Source: Clostridium aciditolerans (GTDB lineage Bacteria; Bacillota; Clostridia; Clostridiales; Clostridiaceae). From it: a stretch of DNA of 64,000 nucleotides. Numbering within the stretch: the stretch's first letter is position 1; the number at the start of each line of letters is the position of its first letter. The stretch is taken from positions 1 through 64,000 of the forward strand of contig NZ_JAEEGB010000026.1 in the NCBI RefSeq assembly GCF_016316925.1, read 5' to 3'. Shown here in pieces: positions 45,761 through 56,006 of this stretch. A model generated the notes under the pieces. That model did not search any database, was not told where the DNA came from, and worked only from the letters and a program-made list of their open reading frames with translations. The position numbers were made by a program, and so were the translations under genes.

Positions 45761-45807
45761 ATGACACTTTCAATATTGATACAAAATTATAATATTGAAA
45801 GTGTCAT
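45761..45807 (-). terminator. Terminator of the DUF1846 gene
   Basis: ATGACACTTTCAATATT/AATATTGAAAGTGTCAT, a 17-bp perfect stem followed by TTTTATAT on the minus strand. Confidence 0.75.
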
Positions 45808-45879
45808 ATATTTATTTTAAAAATTTTATGCTTTACATATTTTATATGTAATTACCTTGTAATCACTGATATACTACGT

Positions 45880-47388
45880 CTAATTATTATAGTAAAGGCT
45901 TTCTGATGGATACTCTGGGTCACAGGTTACATCTATTCCAAGCTTTCTAAAGGTCTGTTCATCATTTGCACTTAAAATTGTAGTTGAATGTGCTTGGCAT
46001 CCTTTAAGCATCACTAACTTTTCCATTGCAACTTGTGCCATTGGATTTGTAGCAGCACATATACTAAGTGCTATTAATACTTCTTCGCAGTTTAAAGCAG
46101 TATTTTTGCTACCTAATGTTTTTGACTTTAGATTTATAATTGGCTCAAGTATAACTGGAGATAAAAGGTGCATTTCATCAGGTATATTTGCAAAATATTT
46201 TACAGCGTTTAAAACTACAGCAGCTGTGGCATCCAGTACATCTGAACTTCTACCAGTTAATATTGTTCCATCATTAAGCTCCATTGCTACAGCTGGACAA
46301 ATATCATTTTTATTTGATGCTTCCTTTAATTTAGCTGAACGTTCTCTTGCAGGGATAACAACCTTTCTGTCTTCTTGTTTAAGGTTAAGTTCTTCCATGA
46401 TAAGTTTTGCTCTTTGGAAAGTTTCCTTGTCTACATAACCCTTTTTATACTCACAACCAGTTTTAAAATATCTTCTAATTATTTCTTGCTTAGATGCTTC
46501 TTTAATAACTTCATCGTCAATAATGCCAAAACCTACTCTATTAACTCCCATATCTGTTGGAGATTTATATACAGACTCTTCACCTGTTATCTTTTCAATA
46601 ATTCTTTTAAGTACAGGGAATGTTTCAATATCACGATTATAGTTTACAGTTATTTCATTGTAAGCATCAACGTGGAATGAATCAATCATATTTACATCCT
46701 TAAGATCTACTGTTGCAGCCTCATATGCAATATTTAAAGGATGCTTTAGTGGAACATTCCATACTGGGAATGTTTCAAACTTTGAATAGCCCGCTACATT
46801 ACCACGCTTATATTCGTGATAAAGTTGGCTAAGACAAGTTGCTAGCTTTCCACTTCCTGGGCCTGGTGCTGTTACAACAACAATAGGCTTTGTTGTTTCA
46901 ATATATGGATTTTTACCATATCCTTCATCACTAACAATCTTATCTACATCTGTAGGATATCCTTCAGTTGCTCTATGGGTATATACTTTTATACCTCTAC
47001 GTTGAAGTTTATTCATAAAAACAGTTGTTGCTGGTTGTCCATCATATCTAGTAATTACAACACTGTTTACATCAAGATCATATGCTCTTAAGTCATCAAT
47101 TAGTCTTAAAACATCCATATCGTAGGTGATTCCAAAATCACCTCTTATCTTGTTTCTCTCAATGTCTCCTGCATATACACAAATAACAACTTCAACCTTT
47201 TCCCTTAGCTTATGAAGTAGTTTAATTTTTGCATTTTCATCGAATCCAGGTAAAACCCTTTTCGCATGAAGGTCAAATAACAATTTTCCACCAAACTCCA
47301 AGTACAGCTTATCATAGTTATTAACTCTTTCTAAAATGTACTTTGATTGCTCTTCTAAATATTTCTTATGGTCAAATCCTATATTCAT
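45880..47388 (-). CDS. DUF1846 (UPF0371) family protein
   Basis: 502 aa, the standard length of this family. [55 protein letters not shown] (P-loop-like) and [13 protein letters not shown] are its characteristic blocks. Cytoplasmic, widely conserved in Firmicutes, enzymatic role not established as far as I know. The open frame starts at 47406, but GGGGAG lies five bases before the ATG at 47388. Confidence 0.9.
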   Translation of the reverse strand: MNIGFDHKKYLEEQSKYILERVNNYDKLYLEFGGKLLFDLHAKRVLPGFDENAKIKLLHKLREKVEVVICVYAGDIERNKIRGDFGITYDMDVLRLIDDLRAYDLDVNSVVITRYDGQPATTVFMNKLQRRGIKVYTHRATEGYPTDVDKIVSDEGYGKNPYIETTKPIVVVTAPGPGSGKLATCLSQLYHEYKRGNVAGYSKFETFPVWNVPLKHPLNIAYEAATVDLKDVNMIDSFHVDAYNEITVNYNRDIETFPVLKRIIEKITGEESVYKSPTDMGVNRVGFGIIDDEVIKEASKQEIIRRYFKTGCEYKKGYVDKETFQRAKLIMEELNLKQEDRKVVIPARERSAKLKEASNKNDICPAVAMELNDGTILTGRSSDVLDATAAVVLNAVKYFANIPDEMHLLSPVILEPIINLKSKTLGSKNTALNCEEVLIALSICAATNPMAQVAMEKLVMLKGCQAHSTTILSANDEQTFRKLGIDVTCDPEYPSESLYYNN

Positions 47389-47517
47389 TTTTACTCCCCA
47401 CCACACTAAAATTATTATACAATTATTTTATCATCAACATTTTTCTATAAATACTAACAATAAACATAACTTTACAACTTATTATTATTACACAATTTTA
47501 GTTTAAAGTAAATAATA

Positions 47518-49965
47518 TTATATTTTCTCCGCAATTATGTTATCGTAACTAAATAGCCCAACTGGATTCAATCTTAATCCTAACACATCCTTTCTATATC
47601 CTACCCCAGTCTTAGGGTGGTATAGAGAGATCCACGGCATATCATCTATTATCATATTTTGAACTTCTTCATACATGGTACGCTTTTTATTAGGATTTAT
47701 AAGTTTTTTTGCCTCTTCAAGTTTTTTAATAACTTCAAGGTTCTTGTATCTAGACAAATTCGCAACATTAGCATGATTGAATATTGGCTGTAAGAAATTA
47801 TCTGCATCTCCTGAATCCGCAATCCATCTACTTACACATAAATCACATTTTTTAATACTTTCAGGTTTCAAATATTCAGAAGGTGGTACTCTTACAAGGT
47901 TACAGGAAATTCCCACAGAATTTAAATTTTCTACAATATAGGTAGTTATTTTATTGAAAAGTAATGATTCGCTATCATCTCTGTATAGTATATTAATACT
48001 TTTACCATCTGCATTGTTTTTTCTTAGCAATTCCTTAGCGAGCTGAGGGTTATAGGCAGTTAGCGGAAGATAGGAATTGTCTAATATACCCGGGGGAATT
48101 GGTCCCCTTGCCTCTTCTCCCATGCCTCCGAGGAGTTCATCAACTATTCTTTTTTTGTTTATAGCAAGATTTAGTGCTTTCCTCACTTCTTTATTAGATG
48201 CAAATATTGAATTAGACTCTAAATTAAATCCAATATAATAAGTCCCCATTATAACTGATGTACTTGTGGTTAGATAGTCTACACTTTTTATCTTCTCCAT
48301 ATCCTCTTTGTTATCTATAACCATAAAATCATATTCTTTATCTATAAGTTTTTGCGAAGAAGTTTGACTGTTAAACTTAATTTCTAACTTATCTATATAA
48401 GGAGCACCATTAAAAAAATCTTTAAATGCAGCTAATGTACAATAATCTTCACCTTTTTTCTCTAAAGTAAATGCACCACACCCAACTATATTACCCTTCT
48501 CTAATTCATCTCTATCCATAATGGCACAAAAGTATTGCCCGAGGTTTAATAAGAATCCACTGTATGGATTCGACAATTTTATAGAGACACAATACTTATT
48601 TATAACTTTTATTCCACTTACAGAGGAAGCTCTTTTATTTTTAAATTCCACTGCTCCTTCTATATCTTCTAATATCCAATTATTTGGTGAATTAAGATCC
48701 GGGCTTAATAATCTTTCAAAACAGTATTTCACATCTTCCGCTGTTACTTCTTTTCCATTGTGGAATTTAGCACCTTTTCTTAGATTAAATATCCATGTAC
48801 GATTATCATCCTCTACATACCAATTCTTGGCAATCCCAGGAGATATTTCGCCCGAATTACCTATTGTAAGAAGCTCTGCATGTAAATTTGAAAGTATATT
48901 CCCTATCTCAAAATCAAAACTCAAAGCTGGATCATAGGTTTTAGGAACTACCTTTAAGCAAGTTTTGAGAACTATATCCTCTTTATTTTGCAAATCTAGC
49001 ATTTTCAAAAAATCATTAGTAATTATTTTCAAATCTTCTGAAACCTGCGACAGCGAAAATAGTGAAGTTTTAGCATACTGAGTGTTTAGAGACGCTACTT
49101 CTATTACAAACATCAGTTTTCCAGAGGTATTATTCATATCATCTGTAGAATAGATTACATTTTCAAGACTTTTAGTTTGCATTGAAACTGCAGTGACAAT
49201 TTCTTCTGCTACAGTATTGCTTGTATTCACCGACTCAGTAATATTTTTAAAGACTTTTAAAGTATTATTAGCTATATCGGAGCCCCTTTTTACTCTTTCC
49301 ATAGTTTTATCCATAGCTAGTATGGTATTTCTTATGCTTTCATTAATTTCTTGAATAGTACTAGATATATATGAAACAGATTCCATACTTCTTTCAGCTA
49401 AGTTCTTAACTTCTGTAGCTACAACTGAAAAACCTCTTCCAGCTTCCCCAGCCCTTGCAGCCTCAATAGATGCATTTAGTGCAAGTAGGTTAGTGTTATC
49501 TGCAATATCTTTTATTACATCAAGCATATTGTTTATATCTGCAGCTTTATTATTAAGATTATTTACTACTGATTTTGAATAATTAACGGATCCCTCAATG
49601 TCTCTCATTGCTTTTATAGATTCATTTACAGCTTCACTGCCGTCCTCAGATACCTGCAGGGTTTGAGTATAAAGCTTTTTTGAACTCTCTATGCTTGAAG
49701 ATACTTCTTCCGCAAGAGCCGAATATGTATTAATTTCGTTTACAACTTTATCTATAGATCCCAACTGCACTTCAACGTATTCTGAAATAGTATTAATTGT
49801 TGATATAAGATTTTCTACCACAAAGTTAGTTTCACTTATTTTATTATTTATTTTATCAACTATGCATTTTTCATTATGTGCAAGTAACGAAAGGTTGTTA
49901 TCGCATAATATGTCTTTACTATTGCTAGAATCTGTTTCTATGCTCTTTTTTCTAAATGTAAACAT
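47518..49965 (-). CDS. Soluble chemoreceptor signalling domain fused to a family-5 solute-binding domain
   Basis: 815 aa with no signal peptide and no membrane helix. Residues 35-330 are a coiled-coil MCP signalling domain, tip [23 protein letters not shown] at 158-180. Residues 335-815 match the oligopeptide/nickel-binding SBP_bac_5 fold: [71 protein letters not shown] and [18 protein letters not shown]. The binding domain, normally secreted, is here C-terminal and apparently cytoplasmic, so the usual receptor order is inverted. Start ATG with AAGGAGG. It probably senses an imported peptide or other cytoplasmic ligand. Monocistronic. Confidence 0.88.
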   Translation of the reverse strand: MFTFRKKSIETDSSNSKDILCDNNLSLLAHNEKCIVDKINNKISETNFVVENLISTINTISEYVEVQLGSIDKVVNEINTYSALAEEVSSSIESSKKLYTQTLQVSEDGSEAVNESIKAMRDIEGSVNYSKSVVNNLNNKAADINNMLDVIKDIADNTNLLALNASIEAARAGEAGRGFSVVATEVKNLAERSMESVSYISSTIQEINESIRNTILAMDKTMERVKRGSDIANNTLKVFKNITESVNTSNTVAEEIVTAVSMQTKSLENVIYSTDDMNNTSGKLMFVIEVASLNTQYAKTSLFSLSQVSEDLKIITNDFLKMLDLQNKEDIVLKTCLKVVPKTYDPALSFDFEIGNILSNLHAELLTIGNSGEISPGIAKNWYVEDDNRTWIFNLRKGAKFHNGKEVTAEDVKYCFERLLSPDLNSPNNWILEDIEGAVEFKNKRASSVSGIKVINKYCVSIKLSNPYSGFLLNLGQYFCAIMDRDELEKGNIVGCGAFTLEKKGEDYCTLAAFKDFFNGAPYIDKLEIKFNSQTSSQKLIDKEYDFMVIDNKEDMEKIKSVDYLTTSTSVIMGTYYIGFNLESNSIFASNKEVRKALNLAINKKRIVDELLGGMGEEARGPIPPGILDNSYLPLTAYNPQLAKELLRKNNADGKSINILYRDDSESLLFNKITTYIVENLNSVGISCNLVRVPPSEYLKPESIKKCDLCVSRWIADSGDADNFLQPIFNHANVANLSRYKNLEVIKKLEEAKKLINPNKKRTMYEEVQNMIIDDMPWISLYHPKTGVGYRKDVLGLRLNPVGLFSYDNIIAEKI

Positions 49966-50159
49966 CAGATTACCTCCTTGGCTGAATATAATCTTTAGCG
50001 CCCCTTTATATCTATTATTAGTTTTATTTTTCTTATATTAAATATTTTATGTTTATATATACTTCGTAAATATCTCTAAAATCTTTAAATTATGTAAACA
50101 TAAGCTTCTAGATATATTCCCCTATGTAAGCTAACCTTTGACTTCAAAGCATTAAAACA

Positions 50160-50189
50160 AAGAGAATTCTAATTCCTTAGAATTCTCTT
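50160..50189 (-). terminator. Terminator of the hyp-proC-ppnP operon
   Basis: AAGAGAATTCTAA-TTCC-TTAGAATTCTCTT, 13-bp stem, 11 bp past the ppnP stop, followed on the minus strand by TGTTTTAA. Confidence 0.8.
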
Positions 50190-50199
50190 AAAATCCACC

Positions 50200-50481
50200 T
50201 TATTTATATAGACATAAATAAGCTGTTTCTTCCTTAACTTTTACTTCGAATTTATTATTTGCTTCTACAATAAAAGTTTCATTTTGCTTAAATTCTTTCC
50301 ATTCATCGCTTCCTGGAAGTTTTACAGCCATAGCTCCACTTGTTACTGTCATGAACTCTTTACTTGAAGTTCCGAACTCATACTCCCCTATTGCCATAAC
50401 ACCTATAGTTGCAGGACCATCTGCTGTAGTAAAAGCAATAGATTTTACTTTTCCTTCAAAATATTCATTTGTTTTAAACAT
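50200..50481 (-). CDS. ppnP: Pyrimidine/purine nucleoside phosphorylase
   Basis: 93 aa, single small cupin barrel of the YaiE/PpnP (DUF1255) family. [40 protein letters not shown] and [19 protein letters not shown] are the family blocks. Cleaves several nucleosides with phosphate. Start ATG with CAGGGGGAAA, 24 bp after proC, so it is the last gene of the hydroxyproline operon; the metabolic reason for that linkage is unclear. Confidence 0.9.
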   Translation of the reverse strand: MFKTNEYFEGKVKSIAFTTADGPATIGVMAIGEYEFGTSSKEFMTVTSGAMAVKLPGSDEWKEFKQNETFIVEANNKFEVKVKEETAYLCLYK

Positions 50482-50505
50482 TATTATTTCCCCCTGAATA
50501 TGCTA

Positions 50506-51312
50506 TTATTTAGACATCTCGATGGACTTTTCAGTACATTTTCTCATAGCAGAAATAACTGCATTTCTTAACCCTTTTTCTTCAAGAGTTGCTACTGCTT
50601 CTATAGTTGTTCCTCCTGGAGAACAAACCATATCTTTAAGATCTCCTGGGTGCTTTCCTGTACTTAATACCATTTTTGCTGCACCAAGTACTGCTTGCGC
50701 TGCAAATTTATATGCTTGATTTCTTGGCATTCCATCTAATACCGCCGCATCTGCCATAGCCTCAATGAACATATAAACATAAGCTGGTGATGAGCCACTA
50801 ACTGAAGTTACAACATCCATTAGCTTTTCACTTACTATCTCAGCTTTACCAAAGCTTTCAAATATATTAACTATTTCTTCTCTTTCTTCTGCAGTTACCT
50901 TCTCATTTGGACATAAAGCTGACATTCCTTCTCCAACTAGTGCAGGAGTATTAGGCATAACTCTTACTATCTTAAGTTTTCTACCAAAGGATTGCTCAGT
51001 GCTTTCAATAGATTTTCCTGCTGCAATTGTTACAATAACAACATTTTCTTTAACATGATTCTTTATTCCTTCGATAACAATTGGATATAGATTAGGTTTT
51101 ACTGATAGTATTATTATATCTGCAACTTTTGCAACATCATTATTATCAGTAGTTATTTTTACTCCGTATTCGTCAGCAGTAGCTTTTAAACTTTTTTCAT
51201 TCAAATCTGCTACCATTATATTTTCTGGAGAAACAATATTTGCTTTAATTATGCCCCCTATCATTGCTTGACCCATGTTACCGCATCCTACAAATCCTAT
51301 AACCTTATCCAT
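50506..51312 (-). CDS. proC: Pyrroline-5-carboxylate reductase
   Basis: 268 aa. N-terminal Rossmann motif IGFVGCGNMGQAMIGG, VRVMPNTPALVGEGMSAL, and the substrate/dimer motif VSGSSPAYVYMFIEAMADAAV toward the C-terminus. Reduces (S)-pyrroline-5-carboxylate to L-proline with NAD(P)H. It lies 30 bp after hypD, whose product is exactly this substrate, so here it probably serves hydroxyproline use rather than only glutamate-derived proline synthesis. Start ATG with AAGGGAGAAG. Confidence 0.95.
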   Translation of the reverse strand: MDKVIGFVGCGNMGQAMIGGIIKANIVSPENIMVADLNEKSLKATADEYGVKITTDNNDVAKVADIIILSVKPNLYPIVIEGIKNHVKENVVIVTIAAGKSIESTEQSFGRKLKIVRVMPNTPALVGEGMSALCPNEKVTAEEREEIVNIFESFGKAEIVSEKLMDVVTSVSGSSPAYVYMFIEAMADAAVLDGMPRNQAYKFAAQAVLGAAKMVLSTGKHPGDLKDMVCSPGGTTIEAVATLEEKGLRNAVISAMRKCTEKSIEMSK

Positions 51313-51342
51313 ATTAATCTTCTCCCTTATTCAAATAAATTA

Positions 51343-53721
51343 CTAGCAACAGCCGCAATCTCCAAAGGACTGTTCAGTTCTTTCGATTATCTCATCTTGT
51401 AATACTTTATCAAGATTATTAAAGTAATCACTATATCCAGCAACACGAACTATAAGATCTTTATACTCATCTGGATTTTTTTGTGCTTCTAAAAGAATCT
51501 TTTTATCAACAACGTTAAATTGGATATGATGTCCATCCATTGTGAAATAAGATCTTACTAAGCTTGCCATGTTGTCTAAACCTTTTTCTCCCTCTACAAC
51601 TGATGGAGTAAACTTCTGATTTAACAGAGTTCCACCTGTTCTTAAGTGATCCATTTTAGCTGCTGATTTAACAACTGCTGTTGGTCCATTTAAGTCTGCA
51701 CCCTTTTCTGGAGAAATGCCTTCTGAAACTGGCACATGTGCTTTTCTACCATTTGCACTTGCTCCCATAACAGAACCAAAGTAAACGTGGCATGTAGTTG
51801 GAAGCATATCTATTCTATAACTTCCTCCTCTTCCATTCTTTCTTCCATTTACTTCATAGTAATAAGCATCAAATACATCTCTCATCACTGAGTCTGCATA
51901 ATCATCATCGTTACCATACTTAGGAGTTTTATTCTTTACTAAATTCAATATGTCTTCATGACCTTCAAAGTTATTCTTTAATGCTTCCATAAGTTCAGCC
52001 ATAGTTACATTGTTTTTATCAAAAACTTGATATTTTATAGCTGATAAACTATCTGTAATCGTTCCTATACCAACACCTTGAATATAGCTAGTGTTGTATC
52101 TAGCACCACCTGCATTGTAATCCTTTCCTTTAGAAATACAATCGCTTGTTACTACTGAAAGGAATGGCACAGGCATCATAGTTGCATATAATCTTTCTAT
52201 AACTCTGTTTCCTTTTACCTTTATATCAACGAAATGTTTAAGTTGTTTCTTAAAGGCTTCAAGTACTTCTTCATAACTTTGGAAGTTAACAGCCTCTCCA
52301 GTTTCTATTCCTAACTTTTTTCCAGTCATTATATCAAGACCGTTATTTAATGTTATTTCTAATATCTTTGGAAGGTTAAGATATCCAGTAAGAATATATG
52401 CTTCTTTACCAAAAGCACCAGCCTCAACACATCCGCTTGTTCCACCGCATCTAGCATCTTCTATAGACTTTCCTGCTCTGACTAGTTCTTGCGTAACTGC
52501 GTCTGCATTGAACATTGAAGGCTGTCCCCAACCTTTTCTTGATATTTCACAAGCTCTCTTAACAAATTTTTGAGGGCTCTTTTTACTTACTTGAACATTG
52601 GAGCTTGGCTGCAATAATGTCATTTCGTCTATTACATCTAATAGAAGATAACTTACTTCATTGACTCCATCTGAGCCATCTATTTTTACTCCACCTACAT
52701 TAATGTTTGCAAAATCTGTATAAGTTCCACTTTCTTTTAGTGTTATACCTACTTTAGGAGGTGCAGGCTGATTGTTGAATTTAACCCAGAAGCATTGTAA
52801 TAATTCTTCTGCTTGTTCTCTTGTTAATGTGCCTTCCTCTACTTCCTTTTCATAGAATGGATTTAAGTGCTGGTCTAGTCTTCCTGGGTTATAAGCATCC
52901 CATGGATTTAATTCTGAAATAACACATAAATGTGTAAACCAATAGGATTGAAGTGCTTCTCTAAAGGTTCTTGGAGCATTAGCAGGTACATGACTGCATA
53001 TCTCTGATATTTCAAGAAGCTCTGCTTTTCTAACTGGATCTTCTTCTTTTTCTGCTAATTCTTTAGCATATTTTGAATAGCGCTCTCCTAAAGCCATTAC
53101 CGCATCACAAGCTATATCCATAGCTTCAAGTTGGTGCTTTTTATCTAAAGCTTCATCATCTTCATAGAAATCTAATTTAGCCATAGCCTCTGCAATGTCT
53201 TTTTTGAAATCTAAGAAACCTTTTTTAAATATCTTGTCATCTCCAGTAGTATGTCCTGGACCTCTTTGCTCCATAAACTCTGTGAATATTCCTGCTGCAT
53301 AGCACTCTTTCCACTCATCAGACATTCTCTCTAAAATCTTATGTCTCATGGATCTTCTTTCCCAATGTGGAATTATAATTTCTTTTTGAAGTTTTTTAGC
53401 CTCCTCATCAACTTTGAAAAATATTCTCTCACGTTGATCCATTACATCAAAATCTTCAAGTGTATGGCAGCATAACTCTGGATAAGTAGGTGTTGCTGCT
53501 GGAGCTTCCCCTCTTTCTCCAACTATTAATTCACCATCATTGATGCATAGTTGCTTTCTGGACATTAACTCCTTTAAAACTAATGCTCTTAATATTGGAG
53601 TCGGTACTGATCCTTCATACTTTTTGTAAACTTCATCTTCAATTATTGCTCTTTCCATAGAAATACGTGGAATTGCATTTACACTTTGTGCCCTTAACTT
53701 TTTTACTCTTTCAGTCATCAT
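51343..53721 (-). CDS. hypD: Trans-4-hydroxy-L-proline dehydratase (glycyl radical enzyme)
   Basis: 792 aa, pyruvate formate-lyase superfamily. It dehydrates trans-4-hydroxy-L-proline to (S)-pyrroline-5-carboxylate. The thiyl radical Cys431 and catalytic Glu433 are in GGTSGCVEAG, and the glycyl radical is Gly762 in RVAGYSD. From memory the sequence tracks the characterised Clostridioides difficile HypD closely, for example KESGTYTDFANIN and YGNDDDYAD, rather than choline, glycerol or propanediol lyases. hypE lies directly upstream and proC downstream, the known HypD neighbourhood. The protein carries an extra C-terminal tail GDCGCC after EQSF that I do not recall in HypD. Start ATG with GGGGG. 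Confidence 0.95.
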   Translation of the reverse strand: MMTERVKKLRAQSVNAIPRISMERAIIEDEVYKKYEGSVPTPILRALVLKELMSRKQLCINDGELIVGERGEAPAATPTYPELCCHTLEDFDVMDQRERIFFKVDEEAKKLQKEIIIPHWERRSMRHKILERMSDEWKECYAAGIFTEFMEQRGPGHTTGDDKIFKKGFLDFKKDIAEAMAKLDFYEDDEALDKKHQLEAMDIACDAVMALGERYSKYAKELAEKEEDPVRKAELLEISEICSHVPANAPRTFREALQSYWFTHLCVISELNPWDAYNPGRLDQHLNPFYEKEVEEGTLTREQAEELLQCFWVKFNNQPAPPKVGITLKESGTYTDFANINVGGVKIDGSDGVNEVSYLLLDVIDEMTLLQPSSNVQVSKKSPQKFVKRACEISRKGWGQPSMFNADAVTQELVRAGKSIEDARCGGTSGCVEAGAFGKEAYILTGYLNLPKILEITLNNGLDIMTGKKLGIETGEAVNFQSYEEVLEAFKKQLKHFVDIKVKGNRVIERLYATMMPVPFLSVVTSDCISKGKDYNAGGARYNTSYIQGVGIGTITDSLSAIKYQVFDKNNVTMAELMEALKNNFEGHEDILNLVKNKTPKYGNDDDYADSVMRDVFDAYYYEVNGRKNGRGGSYRIDMLPTTCHVYFGSVMGASANGRKAHVPVSEGISPEKGADLNGPTAVVKSAAKMDHLRTGGTLLNQKFTPSVVEGEKGLDNMASLVRSYFTMDGHHIQFNVVDKKILLEAQKNPDEYKDLIVRVAGYSDYFNNLDKVLQDEIIERTEQSFGDCGCC

Positions 53722-53727
53722 AATTAA

Positions 53728-54630
53728 TTAACCCCCTATCTCAACTCTTATTCCAGCTTTTTTAAACTTGTCTTTTATTTCAGCCATCCTTTCATTGGAT
53801 GGTTTTTCCTGACCAGTTAATTTATATTCCATTTTAAGTCTTTTATACTTGTCCATACCCATTTTATGATATGGAAGCAAATTCACTTGTATGATATTTA
53901 GACTTGATATAAATTCTATAGCTTCATCTACATTCTCATCATCATCGTTAACACCAGCAACTATAGGCATTCTTACGTATATATTGTACCCTTTATCTGA
54001 AAGCTTCTTTAAGTTTTCCAATATGTTAACGTTTTCTACACCCATATATTTAACATGCTTTTCATTGTCCATAAGCTTAAGATCATATAAAAATAAATCT
54101 ACTTTGTCAGCTATTTTTTCAAATTTATCCCATGATGCAAATCCACTAGTATCTACTGCAGTATGAATGCCTCTAGTTTTGCACCTCTTTAACACTTCCT
54201 CAAGGAAATCTGAATAAATCAAAGGCTCTCCACCGGAGAATGTAACCCCACCGTTAGATTCGTTATAGAATACCTCATCCTTAATAATTTCCTTCATAAG
54301 TTCTTGTACCGATACGTCTTTTCCCACGTACTCCTTAGCACTATTTGGGCAAAAATCAGTACATTTTCCACACAGTATACACTTAGTTTCATCTATTTTG
54401 GGATAACCATCTTGAAGTTCAATAGCCTTTTGCGGACATCTTTTCAAGCAAGCTCCACAACCTGTACATCTTTCTTGAAAAAACATAATCTCGTACTTTT
54501 GATTTTGGCTTTCTGGGTTGTGGCACCACCAGCATTTTAAAGGACATCCTTTAAAAAACACTGTTGTACGAATGCCCGGTCCATCATGAACAGAATACTT
54601 TTGAATATTTATTACAGTTCCTGATCCCAT
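53728..54630 (-). CDS. hypE: HypD glycyl-radical activating enzyme (radical SAM)
   Basis: 300 aa. Radical-SAM motif GCPLKCWWC (Cys29, Cys33, Cys36), followed by an inserted double 4Fe-4S ferredoxin domain with CTGCGACLKRCP (55-65) and CILCGKCTDFCP (84-94), typical of activases for dehydratase-type glycyl radical enzymes. GGEPLIYSDF is the SAM-binding GGE motif. It installs the glycyl radical on HypD. The frame is open to 54639, but AGGAGGTGAT precedes the ATG at 54630. It ends 6 bp before hypD. Confidence 0.94.
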   Translation of the reverse strand: MGSGTVINIQKYSVHDGPGIRTTVFFKGCPLKCWWCHNPESQNQKYEIMFFQERCTGCGACLKRCPQKAIELQDGYPKIDETKCILCGKCTDFCPNSAKEYVGKDVSVQELMKEIIKDEVFYNESNGGVTFSGGEPLIYSDFLEEVLKRCKTRGIHTAVDTSGFASWDKFEKIADKVDLFLYDLKLMDNEKHVKYMGVENVNILENLKKLSDKGYNIYVRMPIVAGVNDDDENVDEAIEFISSLNIIQVNLLPYHKMGMDKYKRLKMEYKLTGQEKPSNERMAEIKDKFKKAGIRVEIGG

Positions 54631-54670
54631 TTTTATCACCTCCTAAATATTGATTAACTATATAATAATT

Positions 54671-54679
54671 GTGTTACAC
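54671..54679 (-). promoter_or_regulatory. Candidate operator/promoter region of the hyp operon
   Basis: GTGTAACAC, an odd palindrome, lies between TTGTTA (54683-54688) and a TATATA-like -10 on the minus strand, about 40 bp ahead of hypE. It could be bound by the XRE-cupin regulator encoded next door. Weak evidence. Confidence 0.35.
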
Positions 54680-54696
54680 TTTTAACAAACCTCTTT

Positions 54697-54963
54697 AAAA
54701 AATATAAGATATTATAAACAGAGTTCTTGGCATCAGATGGAGTTTGTCTGCGACCACTGGGCAATTCTGCCCGTTAAATGCCATTTAGGCATTTAACCTC
54801 CACCTGATGCTTAGAAATCGTTATCCAGGGATGTACTCGCTCTTTATTCCCACTTTGAGAAAAGCAGAGAACCAAAATCTATAATTTTGTGTGAATCGCT
54901 TTCACAGAGTGCGTGGGAATATTAGAGCGGGTAGTCATCGGATAAAATATCTTATATTTTTTT
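54697..54963. repeat. Large multi-hairpin element with terminal inverted repeats (family C)
   Basis: Ends AAAAAATATAAGATATTAT and its near-complement AAAATATCTTATATTTTTT bound 267 bp that are almost fully self-complementary in nested arms: GCATCAGATGGAG/CTCCACCTGATGC, AAATGCC/GGCATTT, GGGCA/TGCCC and GCTCTTTATTCCCAC/GTGGGAATATTAGAGC. The segment 54840-54935 is a reverse-oriented relative of repeat family A. It lies between the XRE-cupin gene and hypE. No ORF. Confidence 0.75.
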
Positions 54964-54968
54964 ATTCT

Positions 54969-55529
54969 CTATTTTTTGAACATATTAGGAGTATGCACCG
55001 TTAATATTTTAACTGTTCTAGTGGTATAATTTGCCCAATTATGTACAATGTTTGAGCTATAATGGGCACTATCTCCTGGAAATAACTCTTGCTGCTCACC
55101 ATTTATAATTAAAGTAAGAATTCCTTCTAAAACATATACAAATTCTTCACCTTCATGCTGATATGAATTAATATCTTCTTCACATTTAGTTGGAAGTATT
55201 TCTATTAACCTAGGTAATAAATTTTTATTTTCAATATCATTAGTTAGATGATAGTGTATGAATTGATTATTATCTACTTGAAACACTTCTTTTTCATAAC
55301 TACGAATTATAATTTTTTTGTTATTTTTTTTACTTTCAAGGAAATAGGCTAAGTTAACCTCTAAAGCTTTAGCAATATTATTTAGAGAATCAATAGCTAC
55401 AGTTGTAAGTCCCCGCTCTAGCTGAGATAAAAATCCTATAGATAAATTCGTTGCAGCGCTTAAATCTTTCAATGTTAGATTCTTATTTACTCTTAATTCT
55501 TTTATTTTCTTTCCTACATCTTCTGTCAT
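54969..55529 (-). CDS. XRE-family regulator with C-terminal cupin
   Basis: 186 aa. Helix-turn-helix at residues 5-60 (VNKNLTLKDLSAATNLSIGFLSQLERG) and a cupin_2 barrel at about 100-180 (HEGEEFVYVLEGILTLIING). Proteins of this PuuR/SinR-cupin type sense small metabolites and control neighbouring catabolic genes. Its 3' end abuts the family C element, followed by hypE, so control of the hydroxyproline operon is the natural guess. Start ATG with GAGGTAAG. Confidence 0.88.
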   Translation of the reverse strand: MTEDVGKKIKELRVNKNLTLKDLSAATNLSIGFLSQLERGLTTVAIDSLNNIAKALEVNLAYFLESKKNNKKIIIRSYEKEVFQVDNNQFIHYHLTNDIENKNLLPRLIEILPTKCEEDINSYQHEGEEFVYVLEGILTLIINGEQQELFPGDSAHYSSNIVHNWANYTTRTVKILTVHTPNMFKK

Positions 55530-55751
55530 GTTTCTTACCTCACATATTCTTAATATATATTATGATTTTATCCGATAGCTAATTAAGCTTCTGGATTCAT
55601 TCAATCAAGAATTATATACTTTAATAAATCCCTACATAATTCTTAGTTTCACTTTATTATATCATAATTAGATAAAATGAAACCTACATCAGATGTATTT
55701 TGTCTTCAATTATTTAATAAAAATATAGTTAAATTAAATACCAAAGGTGAA

Positions 55752-55886
55752 AATTTAACTAGAGTAAATTTCATAGTTATAAAATTTTATTAACAACAAC
55801 CTTCTCAATTAACATTATAATACATTTCCCTCTTAAAGTCTACGATTTTTTTCATATACATGAAATTAATTTTACTCGAGTAAAAT
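55752..55886. promoter_or_regulatory. Pair of related palindromes upstream of the XRE-cupin gene
   Basis: ATTTTACTCGAGTAAAAT (55869-55886) is a perfect 18-bp palindrome. AATTTAACTAGAGTAAATT (55752-55770) shares the GAGTAAA half-site. Both are operator-like. The rest of the 477-bp gap 55530-56006 is AT-rich without a gene, apart from the terminator at 55928-55965. Confidence 0.4.
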
Positions 55887-55927
55887 AACAAATATAGTAA
55901 TATGCTTATATATATTGTAATAAATAT

Positions 55928-55965
55928 AAAAGAGCATGCTAACTGTATCTTTAACATGCTCTTTT
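55928..55965 (-). terminator. Terminator of the dCache chemoreceptor gene
   Basis: AAAAGAGCATG/CATGCTCTTTT, 11-bp stem followed by T-rich sequence, 42 bp past the stop. Confidence 0.8.
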
Positions 55966-56006
55966 AACTAATGCTAAAATTATTTAAATCTAACTTAACT
56001 TTAGAT

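Noticed and set aside
51343-53721. Choline trimethylamine-lyase or B12-independent diol dehydratase
   Set aside because: The activase and proC neighbours and the sequence blocks match HypD; no microcompartment or propanediol/glycerol genes are adjacent.
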